Shown here: positions 1 to 10,153 of the stretch, one piece after another | How the letters are laid out: every line of letters starts with the position of its first letter | How positions within the stretch are numbered: position 1 is the first letter of the stretch | Origin: Azolla caroliniana | Lineage: Eukaryota; Polypodiophyta | NCBI GenBank assembly: GCA_043228905.1 | Contig: JBHGNT010000012.1 | Location: forward strand, 2,666,001-2,730,000 | Direction: 5' to 3' | Length of the DNA stretch: 64,000 nucleotides | Made by a program: the position numbers and the translations under genes | Notes under the pieces: generated by a model | The model's input: the letters and a program-made list of their open reading frames with translations, nothing else | The model's database searches: none | What the model was told of the DNA's origin: nothing

Positions 1-504
1 ACACCTGTTGCTACTCCCCGATTTGCGAGACATCCTTGTATGGGACTCCAAGGACTTCGCCCTATTCGATTTTGGGGAAATATGAATCGGCACCAAAGTT
101 CAGACAGTAGTCAAATAGAAAAAACAAATGTTTGGGGTTTCTGTAACTGAAACATACCTGGACGATGATCGAGCGGGTTCTGTGTTGTAGCTCTCAATCT
201 GCAATGTCGATTTTTTGCTGTTGCGGGAGCTACGTCTGCGTTCGTGCTCTGAGTACTCCATCTGCGTTCAAAATCAGACTTAGGCTAAACAGGAAATTGA
301 TGACATTGAAGTCGACCTTAGATGATGGTGATATTCCCCAAGTTCCACTACGTCTGAAACAGAAGTTCAAATATTTGAGTTTTTTCATAAATTAGTTTTT
401 CAAATATTTGATTTTCCCACAAGAAAGACTAGCTAAACAAATAGCTAATTAGCTATGGCCATTTTAGTAGCTAATTAGCTATAATAGTGTTTCCACTCGC
501 ATGC
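1..504. other. unassigned flank
   Basis: No gene or element is recognised. Two copies of the palindromic word TAGCTAATTAGCTA lie at 442-455 and 468-481, just before recognisable retrotransposon coding sequence begins. They may mark the edge of a small transposon, but no partner end is visible inside the window. Confidence 0.4.
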
Positions 505-1068
505 TTTTACCCTACACTCTTCTACCAGGATTACACCTTTCTTTGCCCTTCCCGGTAACCATCCTCGATGGTGTATCTTGGATCTTCGTAAGGTCGTACG
601 AAACCCTAGTGTTGAGCATCATCTTCATCGACTACGTCGCATCCAGTTAGCGTTATCTTCACATCTTCAGACTGCTCAAGAACAACATAAGACCAATGTT
701 GATCGCCATTGTCTTAAGTCTCTTTTTAAGTTTGGTGACCAAGTATGGTTGCTTCGTCGTCACATCAAGACTACCCGGCCATGTGAGAAGCTTGATTATC
801 AGCGCTTAGGTCCTTTTCTCATCACTGCACGTATTAACGATGCCACCTTTTGTCTTAATCTTCCAGCACACATGCGGCTTCACCCAGTCTTTCATAGCTC
901 TCTTTTGGAACCTTGTCGCACCTCTTCTATTCCTAATCGTGTCGTGCCACCTCCACTCTCTGTCCAACTTGTTGACGGCCCTGAATACGAGGTAGCTGCT
1001 ATTCTTGATTCGAAGATTGTGCGGAATAAGCTCTACTATTTGGTTGATTGGGTTGGCTATCCTCCGAG
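505..1068 (+). pseudogene. pol: Ty3/gypsy pol 3' fragment, first half
   Basis: The translation matches the C-terminal part of a chromoviral integrase. It has a truncated core ending in PFFALPGNHPRW, the basic linker with FGDQVWLLRRHI, the RLGPF module and a chromodomain starting DGPEYEVAAILDSKIV. The 5' part of the element is missing. Coding is cut at 1068 inside the chromodomain by the left end of a hAT transposon and resumes at 17963-17971. It resembles the pol of the complete gypsy element at 3082-6638 but is clearly another copy or subfamily. It is a transposon relic, not a host gene. Confidence 0.85.
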
Positions 1069-1088
1069 CAATGTTGCCTTTTGACGGC
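1069..1088 (+). repeat. hAT left terminal inverted repeat
   Basis: The 20-bp end begins CAATGTTGCC and pairs with 17943-17962. Subterminal GACGG and TTGCC-type words occur again at 1128-1165, as is common for transposase-binding subterminal repeats of hAT elements. Confidence 0.85.
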
Positions 1089-1204
1089 TAACATTGGTTG
1101 TCATGAGAGCGGTATTCCAAAATTTTTGCCCGTCAAATGACGGTTTGTCAAAAAAATTGCCCTTCAAAAAGTAAATACATCGAATATTCGTACTAAACAA
1201 TATA

Positions 1205-1390
1205 TTATACCCTTGTATCCTTTGCATCTTTCCAAATTTCATGTACACGATCCCATTGTATTTCTTCAATGTGTGGCCCATTCAATGAGACTCACATTAA
1301 ATCATCTAAATGCTCTATATATTCAATCGATTTCTTTTCATCTCTTTGATGAGATTTTGCTTAGAGAACCCTCTCTCACACGAAACTGTG
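1205..1390 (-). pseudogene. hAT transposase C-terminus (3' part)
   Basis: The minus strand downstream of 1390 encodes the hAT dimerisation region: the motif CERGFSKQNLIKEM, then, after a frameshift, a segment with LDDLM, an in-frame TGA and WDRVHEIWKDAK, ending at a TAA at 1205-1207. This is the missing end of the transposase at 7052-9081. Reading from 7052 across the gypsy insertion, counting one TSD copy, enters CERGFS in frame. The stops and frameshift show the gene is dead. Confidence 0.82.
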
Positions 1391-1711
1391 TGTCATGATA
1401 TGGCAAGACTCGAACCCATGACCTTAGGTTATATGGGTCAAGCTCTTGACCATTATATCATCTATTGTAATACATAAGATATTATTTTCATTTACATTTT
1501 ATTATAGGAAATTAATGTATATTCCAGATTTCTCTGGAACATTCTAGAAGCTTCAGGATTACTCCTGAGAACACTATAAAAGAGGGCACTAGGCATTATG
1601 TTGAACCAAATTGGTTCAACGCCAGTCTTTAGCCTCATAGCCCTTTTGTACTTACTCTTCTTATAATATAATATGTTATCATCATCTCTCTCTCTCTCTC
1701 TCTCGTCCTCG

Positions 1712-1760
<49 letters not shown>

Positions 1761-1842
1761 TACGTAGTCCCTTCCTCTTAGTACTAATAGTACTTCCCTT
1801 CTCTAGTACTAATTCTCTCTCTGTTTAGTACTATTCCTGACA
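1391..1842 (+). repeat. 5' LTR of gypsy element
   Basis: It begins TGTCATGATATGG and ends CCTGACA, giving TGTCA/TGACA inverted termini. It contains a heat-shock-element-like array at 1537-1554, a TATA box at 1575-1581, a palindrome at 1600-1620 and a long CT microsatellite at 1690-1755. An antisense tRNA-like segment with a B-box word GGGTTCGAGTC on the minus strand lies near 1408-1470. Confidence 0.93.
1537..1581 (+). promoter_or_regulatory. heat-shock element array plus TATA box (5' LTR)
   Basis: Four alternating GAA/TTC blocks with exact 2-bp spacing occur at 1537-1554: GAA, TTC, GAA, TTC. That fits the plant HSF-binding consensus of inverted nGAAn units. A TATAAAA box follows at 1575-1581, so this would be the LTR promoter. 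The same arrangement is conserved in the 3' LTR. Heat inducibility is inferred by analogy with HSE-bearing LTRs such as ONSEN; no expression evidence exists here. Confidence 0.8.
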
Positions 1843-1913
1843 GTTTGAACCAATTTTCCCTTCTGTCTCTCTCCCTTCATAATAATCTCTTATTCCTCTT
1901 TTCTTTTCATCCT

Positions 1914-3027
1914 ATGGCCACTGTTAGTGCTCAGGAGTATCAATCTGTTTTCTCAGAGTTTCAATGCTTGAAAGAGAAGTTCCTTGCTTTGGAACAAGAA
2001 AATCAACGGTTGTTGGGGGATCTTCAACAAATCTCCTTAGAAAAGCAGCAAACGCAACAACAACATGGGGAACTTGCATTATGCGTGCAACAACTCGAAG
2101 CAACCATCGTAGCGATGCAACAACAAGGCCCTGGAACACAAGGGATTCATAAGGAACCCAAGATTGGCCTTCCCACGAAGTTCGATGGAACACAATCGTA
2201 GTTTAGAGGGTTCCTTAATTAGGTACGATTAGTTATTCAAATGCATCCTTCCCGATGCATCACGAGTGGGTTTAGTAGGGACGTTGTTAAGTGGCTCAAC
2301 ATTGGCATGGTTCGCTCCACTGTTGGAAAAGGAGTCTCCATTACTCAACAACTTTGAAGAGTTTATAGGTGAGTTTAAAGCATACTTTGGAGATACTAAT
2401 AGCATAAGGACCGCAATCACGAAAATCCGGCGATTACGCCAAGGAGACCGTCCAACCTTAGCATACGTTACAGATTTCCGCCTACTCGCCGCTGATATCC
2501 CTTGGGATGATCAAGCGTTGATGGAGCAATTTCATTATGGTTTACGCAATGATATCAAGGATCTACTCTTGACCTTCCCTGAAGAGCCAAAGTCCTTAAC
2601 AGAAGCAATCAGTTGCGCGGTGAGATGTGACAACCGCCTCTTTGAGCGACGTTCGGAACGACAACTACAAATGCCGAGGGCAAGATCAGAGCCAACCTAC
2701 GCCTCAATGGTAGCAAAACCTTTACTGAGAGAGTATTATAATGCGCCTCCAGTGAATACTCCGACTTCGATGGAGATTGACACTACACGTCGTCGAGGGC
2801 CATTATCCGAAGAAGAAAAACAGCGACGCCGAACAAATCGACTATGTCTCTATTGCGGTGGACCAGGACACATTGCAATAAATTGTCCCCATATGCCAAG
2901 AAGACAGGTAAACCAAATAGTTGCTAGTTCTAATTGTACTAAACCCGAGCCTATTATAGTAGGGATATCTGATAGTACTAATAGTACTAATAGCCTAGAT
3001 CTAGCGAACAAATTTGAATGTCCTTAG
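1914..3027 (+). pseudogene. gag: gypsy gag polyprotein, disrupted
   Basis: The start is taken as the ATG at 1914 (MATVSAQEYQSVF), which leads into a coiled-coil rich in Glu/Gln/Leu. The core gag domain follows (LVGTLLSGSTLAWFAPLLE, FREL-type segment near 2266-2600). A CCHC zinc knuckle CLYCGGPGHIAINC lies at about 2850-2890. In-frame TAGs at 2199-2201 and about 2220 and a frame change before 2266 break it. The two TAGs sit where related gags have Gln, so C-to-T changes are likely. It would form the nucleocapsid if intact. Confidence 0.85.
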
Positions 3028-3081
3028 TCAGTTAGAAGAAGAGTTAAACAACTAAGTTCAGCCAAAATAGGAGCCGTTTGG

Positions 3082-6000
3082 TTGGACAACCCTAGATCTG
3101 TGCAACCCATTAGTGGTTCCATTCCCTCTAAGCAAGTTAGCAATGTGTTCGTAGCCCACATAACAGTTAGTACTAAAAGTACCCCTCCAGTACATGTCTT
3201 AGCACTTCTAGACTCCGGAGCTAATTCTTGTTTTATGGATAGGAATTTTGCCCAAGCTCATCAGATATCTCTTAGAAAACTCTCGTGTCCAGCCTTTATA
3301 GTTGTCATTGATGGTCGTCCCATTGATTCCGGAAATATCATAGAAGAGTCAGAACCCGTTAATATTGTCCTAGATAACTTAGCATGTGTAGTATCATTTA
3401 ACATTATTAGTATCCCAGAACATCCCATCATGTTGGGATTACCATGGTTCGAGTTACATAACCCAAACATAGATTGGAGAACAAGAGAAATCCAGTGTCG
3501 ACAAACCCGAGGATCTACTCAGAAGATTGCCACCATTTCACTACATCAATTGCGGGAAGAAGGACACAAGGAAGAAATGTTTCTCTTCGCAATATCACTA
3601 AAACCCTCTGACACCATTAAAGAGGAGTCCACCGTTCAGCTTCCAAAGAAGTATCATCATTATCCTGATGTATTCGATAAAGTACGAGCCAATACGCTAC
3701 CTCACCATCGACCATATGATTGTCCCATCGATTTACAACAGGGGAAAGAGACACCATGGGAACCGATCTACAATTTGTCACCAACCGAGCTAGAAGTCCT
3801 TCGAGCCTATATAGAGGAGAATTTGGAGAATGGATTCATTCGACATTCGAAATCTCCAGCCGGCGCACCCATTTTCTTCGTCAAGAAAAAGGATGGCTCA
3901 CTTCGTCTAGTGGTAGATTACCATGGTTTGAATAAAGTTACAATCCGCAATAGGTATGCACTTCCCCTTATCTCAAGTCTTTTAGAACGGATCAATGGTG
4001 CCAGGTTCTTCACAAAGATCGACTTACAGGGGCCTATAACCTCGTACGGATCCGACCAGGAGATGAATGGAAGACCGCGTTCCGCACTAGATATGGGCAC
4101 TTCGAGTATACGGTCATGCCATTCGGCCTCACTAATGCGCCAACAGTCTTCCAGCACATGGCAAATGATATATTCCGAGATCTCTTGGATGTGTGTCTAA
4201 TCATCTAGTTGGATGATTTACTGGTTTATTCAAAGACCTAAGAAGAGCATGATTCTCATGTACTGTTAGTACTAAAACGACTTCGAGAACATGGTCTTTA
4301 CGCAAAGCTAGAAAAATGTAGTTTCGGGTGCAACCAAGTGGAATTTCTCGGCTATGTCATTTCATCAGAAGGCATCTCCATGGACCCAACTAAGGTCAAG
4401 ATGGTGGTAGAATGGCAGACTCCGCGCTCGGTGCGGGATGTGCAATGCTTTTTAGGCTTTGCCAATTTTTACCGGAAGTTTATACAAGATTACTCAAAGC
4501 TCGTTCTGCCTCTCACACAGCTTACCAGGAAGGGACAATCGTTTGTTTGGTCTGAAGAAGTAGATATGGCTTTCGAGAGTCTTAAAAAGGCATTTACATC
4601 GGCTCCAATTCTAGCTCATGTTGATTTGGCAAAACCATTCATTATCGAAGCTGACACATCGGATTTCGCATTGGGGAGCATTCTATCACAATGGGGTAAT
4701 GATGAGAAGCTACATCCTGTGGCTTTTCACTCACGCAAGTTTGACACCACTGGAATCAACTACGAAATTCATGATAAGGAGCTATTGGCAATAGGGGACT
4801 CGTTTATGCAATGGAGGCATTTTTTAGAGGGATCCTCTCATCAAGTCACCGTATTCAGTGACCATAAAAACCTTGCCTACTTTTAGGATGCTCGTGTGTT
4901 AAATCGACGTCAAGCTCGGTGGGCCCACTTCCTCACGCATTTCGACTTCAAAATTACATATCGTCCGGGGAAGCACCAAGGGAAGGCAGATGCATTATCA
5001 CGACGTTCGTATCTAACACTGCGTCCCGGCGAGCCAACTTTCGATAACCAAACACAAGTAATCTTGGGACCGGCACGACTGCAAGCAACACAGGTTTTTG
5101 GCATGCCCATGGATTCCCACGTTATCAATATCATATGTGCGGACCTGAAGACAGATGCTTTCGCCCAAGCTATACTAGCACAAATTGATCCCTCTCGAGT
5201 GTCGTGTTCACAGTCGCAACCACCAGATACGGACTATTGGCAATTCAAATACCATGATGGATTACTCTTCTTTAAAGAACTTTTGTATGTTCCTAATGGT
5301 TCTTGCCACCTTCGAGTAGTACAAAACTGTTATGACAGATATACAACTGGGCATTTTGGTAGTACTAAAACATTAGATTTAATACAACGATCATTCTGGT
5401 GGCCCCGTATGCGACAATTTGTCGAAGATTTTGTTCGGACTTGTGATACATGCTGCAGAGTGAAAATGCCAAGGCATCATCCATATGGTTTATTAGAACC
5501 ATTACCAATTCCAAGCAAGCCGTGGCAATCCATTGCTCTAGACTTCATCACAGATCTTCCAGTCTCTAAGGGGTTCAATGCGATTCTAAGAGTGGTAGAT
5601 CGATATACGAAGATGGCTCATTTCTTGCCATGTACTAAGGAAATCTCTAGTGAAGACACCGCCGAAATTTTCATGCGTGAAGTATGTCGGCATCATGGAC
5701 TTCCCGATAGTATTGTCAGCGACCGTGGACCCCAGTTCGTGTCAAAATTCTGGAAGCACCTTTTTAAAATGCTCAAGGTCACTTGTAACCTCTCCTCCGG
5801 CTACCACCCACAAAACGATGGCCAAGCCGAACGAACAAATTAAACGTTGGAGCAGTATCTGCGGTGCTTTCTCAGCTATCATCAGGATAACTGGGTAGAT
5901 ATTCTCCACTTCACCAAATTTGCCTATAATAACTCTATCCACGCATCGACTAAAGTTACACCATTTTATGTTTATACGGGATGTCACCCTCGGTGGAGTG

Positions 6001-6638
6001 TACTTGAAACCCCAGAGGTGTCCACAAATCCTTGTGCGGAGGATCGTTTGGAGCAGTTACGCAAGATACAAGCGGATTTATCTACTCATCTCCAACAAGC
6101 TCAACAAACACACAAGGTCTATGCGGATCGTCATCGACTTCCATCTAGTTTTCACATTGGAGATCAGGTGTGACTGCTACAACGACACATGAAGACTATG
6201 CGCCCATGTGAGAAGTTGGATTATCGACGATTAGGTCCTTTCCGTATTATCGGAAAGATTAATGATGTCTCTTTTCGTCTCGATCTACCCCCTCAACTTC
6301 GGATACATCCGGTGTTTCATAGTTCTCTCCTCGAACCCTATCGCAAGAGCACCATCCCAGGACGTATTATACAACCTCCACCCCCGATCAAGCTTGAAGA
6401 TGGACCAGAGTACGAGGTTGCTGCCATCCTTGATTCCAAGATTGTTCGCAACAAGCTCTACTATCTAATCGATTGGCTAGGCTATAGTCCCAACGAACGT
6501 ACTTGGGAACCGATCGAGAATGTGACCAATGCTCGTGCGCTTCTTGAAGACTTCCATCGTCAATATCCACACAAACCAGGTCCTCCATCCGAAACGACTC
6601 GTGACACTCGTCGTTTTAAAAGGGGGATAGTGTCATGA
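3082..6638 (+). pseudogene. pol: gypsy pol polyprotein (PR-RT-RH-INT-chromodomain), disrupted
   Basis: Domains in order: aspartic protease with LLDSGANSCFMD (about 3200); RT with FFVKKKDGSLRLVVDY and FTKIDLQG; RNase H with FIIEADTSDFALGSIL (about 4640); an integrase zinc region with CDTC whose first His is replaced; integrase core residues in LDFITDL, VSDRGPQF and DGQAERTN; RLGPF module; chromodomain YEVAAILDSKIV with WEPIENV. A one-base deletion near 4030 shifts the frame. In-frame stops occur at 4206 (the Tyr position of the RT YLDD box), 4239, 4884, 5841 and 6171. The element cannot make its own enzymes. Confidence 0.93.
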
Positions 6639-6931
6639 TATGGCAAGACTCGAACCCATGACCTTAGGTTATATGGGTTGAGCTCTTGACCATTATATCA
6701 TCTATTGTAATAGAATATTATTTTCAGTTACATTTTATTATAGGAAATTAATGTATATTTGAGATTTCTCTGGAACATTCTAGAAGCTTCAGGATTACTC
6801 CTGAGAACACTATAAAAGAGGGCACTAGGCATTATGTTGAACCAAATTGGTTCAACGCCAGTCTTTAGCCTCATAGCCCTTTTGTACTTACTCTTCTTAT
6901 AATATAATCTGTTATCATCTCTCTCTCTCTC

Positions 6932-6967
<36 letters not shown>

Positions 6968-7051
6968 CTTACGTAGTCCCTTCCTCTTAGTACTAATAGT
7001 ACTTCCCTTCTCTAGCACTAATTCTCTCTCTGTTTAGTACTATTCTTGACA
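6631..7051 (+). repeat. 3' LTR of gypsy element
   Basis: It is the same as the 5' LTR apart from a shorter CT tract, a small indel near 6712 and several substitutions. The purine tract just upstream supports the boundary. Its right edge abuts the hAT transposase reading frame at 7052. Confidence 0.93.
6773..6817 (+). promoter_or_regulatory. heat-shock element array plus TATA box (3' LTR)
   Basis: GAA/TTC/GAA/TTC blocks with 2-bp spacers lie at 6773-6790, followed by a TATAAAA box at about 6811, identical to the 5' LTR. In this position it could drive read-through transcription into the downstream, opposite-strand hAT sequence. Confidence 0.75.
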
Positions 7052-9081
7052 TTGTGCTAGATGGAATAACCAAAGTAGCTTGCCATAATTTCATCAAATG
7101 AGGGAAACTATCTTGCCAATCCTTCATTTTGCAAAACATATGCCAAGCTTCATGCATAGTATAACCTTCACAATTTAAACGTAAAGTGTCAACAAACCTA
7201 TAGAGTTTCATTTCACAAGCCTTTGCATCATGTAAAATTTGAAGACATGCATTGACATCAACATTTGGCTGTAAGTGAGAAATCAAAATTCCCAACCACG
7301 TCTTTGCTTTACTATCCCTAATCACTTCATCATCTGCATAATGGCATGGGCTGAATAATTTTGTTGCATTGAAGAGGCTTACGTCAGGGAATCTTGCATT
7401 TAGTCCATCAATAATCTTTTTGCACATAATTTTGAGATAGTTTAATACAACTTTCAAATGATCCATCTATAAATGGCCTCATTCCCTTAGATTTTGCAAT
7501 ATTGGGATTCGTATCATTTTGACTTGCTTTATCCATGGGAATTTGTTTGAAGTATAGTTCATGTCTATGTGTAACACCATCTTTATCCTCTATTTCCAAA
7601 AACCCAACTTTAGAACATCTTAAGAACTTGGATAAATACATTGTTCCATCTGCAAATGTGTCATTTCTCAAGAAAGACCTCCGCAAATTAGAAATAGTAA
7701 TATCAATTTCTGCACCAACTGAAGTTACATCCAAATTCTCTTTTTGAAGTTTCAAGCTCAAAATAGTCATCAAATGCAACACATTAGTCATCATACAAAA
7801 GCAAAATTGCACACTATAGATACAAGCTTTATTATACTACTCGTTTAAGTTCTCTTTCTTCCAAATAGTAAGTATTGCAGGCATTATACTCATTAGTCTT
7901 TCCATGACTTGACCACGTGACAACCAACGAATATTATGAATTTGTAAGGGTCTATGAGCATCCAATTGCATTTGTTCCAAGAGCTCTAAAATTTCATGTG
8001 TCCTTTTGGTACTATTGTTAGCCCATGCATATACCTTATTTGCAATTTTTTCGACAAGAATGAGCTAAGGGATATCTCTAGATACATCTAAAATAACCAA
8101 TGCTTCTCTATGAGCAATACAATGTACACCAACCAAATTTGGGATATTATTTTTCATTAATGTTACTGTTCCAATTTCACTACCAATCATTGATGATGCA
8201 CCATCAGTTGCTAATCGAATCAACTTGTTCATGTTGAGGGATCGATCACCTAATAGATGCTTAACATGTTCATATATAGTTCTACCTTTACCATTGGGAA
8301 TTTTCAACAAACCCATAAATTCAGTTTGCTTAGGCCCACAACCACCACATTGCAAGTATGTAACATACACAATGAGATGCAACTCTAATCCATTGTCAGT
8401 ACTTTCATCTAGCATCAAAGAGTAGTATGGGGAATTTATTAGGTTTGAGCTTTGAATTTCTAGAAGATATTTCCCAAAGGTAACCAAAAATTCATATCCT
8501 CCATATTTACTAGTATAAGATATATAATCATGTTGCTTAGGCATATTAGGCACCTCTAGTAGCATAGCCAAATCACATAATTCTTGGTATGTAGTGATAG
8601 AAAAATCTTTTTTTGCAATAAAGTACATGAGTTTCATTGTTGTTATGTCCTTATTTTTGTTAATATCATCCAATTGTGATACATGCTTTGGGATGGACAT
8701 TGCTTTCCCTTCAACATCACATATCCACTTTGATGCACACAATTTATGGCCACTTGAGTTAACGTGGGTCAAAATTGCATCAAGTTGCAAAGTAATGCAT
8801 CCAGAACCAACACCCCAAGGCCCAGGACTAGCGTATTATGTTTTCTCTCCTTGCATAATGCATCGTATCCATGGGAATTTATCTCTCCATGCATCACGAA
8901 ATTTTCTTTTAGGCTTTTCTTTGGTAATTTTAGAGGAACAACTCTCTTGAGTTAAACTCTCTAAATCAGTCCCAAACAAATCAATATCCTCATTTAAATC
9001 ATTGTTTATATTTATCTCATTCGGTGGTTTCCATGAAAACATTGCACTAAAGGTTTGTTGATTTTTTCTTTTGGGAGCCAT
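7052..9081 (-). pseudogene. hAT transposase (DUF4371/ZMYM-like), 5' and central part
   Basis: The minus strand starts at the ATG at 9081 (MAPKRKNQQTFSAMFSWKPP). A basic N-terminus KPKRKFRDAWRDKFPWI and a Cys/His-rich TTF-like segment (GHKLCASKW) follow. The RNase H-like core has YYSLMLDESTD (about 8400) and LIRLATDGASSMIG (about 8210), then CIAHREALV. The C-terminal segment runs FPHLMKLWQATLVIPSST, where the gypsy element interrupts it. It continues at 1390-1205. Several frame changes, near 7430, 7812-8065 and 8800, make it a pseudogene. It belongs to the long-hAT type found with TTF-type zinc fingers. Confidence 0.85.
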
Positions 9082-10079
9082 AATTATGCTGAACAATAAG
9101 AAATGGATCATGTCAGAAAAGATCATGCCATCAATTCAAAACAATCACTAGCATCATTAGACCCATACATATTAGTTATGACCTATTGAGCATTGAGATT
9201 TTACATGAATATAATTCACTTTGGCAAGAAGATTATACTTTGTTGATTATACCTTGAAGCCAAAAGGATAATCTCTAAGATATGCGAAATGACATACAAC
9301 TCCAAGCGTCCGAAACTTAGTCATATGTCCATATTAACATGTTACTATCACAACTCCACAAACAAGGGTCATGTAGACTTTGTATAAAATATGAGAGATT
9401 AGCTAAGGTTAAGAGATTGATATCTGCGAGCCTTTCGAATTGCAACACACTCTGAGTGTTTGGTAATTACTACATAACAGCCAAGAAGAAATTCCCAAAC
9501 TTCTACCCTTATTGATGGATCCACACCCTAAGTAATAAGATTTGAATCTCATATAGAATAATGTCGGTTAATCCTTTGTTACGGGCTTTATACTTTAACA
9601 ACTTTTAAATTCTTTCACGAGTTGTCTAAGCAATACACCCCAAATGATCATTGTGTCATGAAGACAACATTGAGATAAATGAAAGAGCAGGATCATTAGC
9701 TCATTTTAGTTAAAAATCCTTAGAAGCCAAATTTTGGATGTTATGAGTTTACTACATCCCAAACGCAATAAACCTAAATACCCCATTTCCTATGATTGAT
9801 AAAGAATGAATTCTATTCTATTGTATCTAGTTCCAGAATTCATGTTATTGGCCACTCAAGAAAGATAGAAGACCATCATTATCGTTGCCATGATCATCTT
9901 CTTCGTGATCATGATCATCTCTTTCTCTGATTCTCTAAGAAACCCTAAATCCCCCATCCCCAACCAAGCCAAGCCAACACAACATAGTGTTCCTACGTCA
10001 ACATATTTTTCAAACGATGAGATGGATGATACTTTTGGTAGGTGGGGGGTAGTAGTAAGTTGTAACATATCAAGAGAGA
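9082..10079. other. hAT internal non-coding sequence
   Basis: This AT-rich stretch upstream of the hAT transposase start has no recognisable gene or repeat. It is presumed to be 5' untranslated or internal sequence of the hAT element, bounded by the microsatellite tail of the LINE. Confidence 0.5.
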
Positions 10080-10153
10080 GAGATAGATAGATTAGCTAGA
10101 TAGATTATATTATCGTCTTCGGAGGTCAAATATGACCTATGAGACCAAAAATA

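Larger units (their letters stand above)
1391..7051 (+). mobile_element. Ty3/gypsy chromovirus-like retrotransposon, full structure, coding broken
   Basis: A complete element lies between two LTRs, with internal order gag, protease, RT, RNase H, integrase, chromodomain. The flanking duplication is CTGTG at 1386-1390 and TTGTG at 7052-7056 (4 of 5 bases match). It interrupts the C-terminal codons of the hAT transposase. A purine-rich tract, AAAAGGGGGATAG, directly precedes the 3' LTR. No clear tRNA primer-binding site follows the 5' LTR. The LTRs look about 98 percent alike outside the CT microsatellite by eye, yet the coding region has one frameshift in gag, one in pol and many premature stops. 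Confidence 0.93.

Noticed and set aside
1400-1475. tRNA gene on the minus strand of the gypsy LTR
   Set aside because: B-box word present, but no cloverleaf with acceptor pairing could be traced; kept only as a tRNA-like segment.
2266-3027. Gag segment as an independent small gene
   Set aside because: It is the downstream part of the same broken gag, with the upstream part in another frame.
6993-7051. hAT transposase continuing into the gypsy LTR (open frame to 6993)
   Set aside because: The frame runs by chance into LTR sequence; the true continuation is at 1390-1205.
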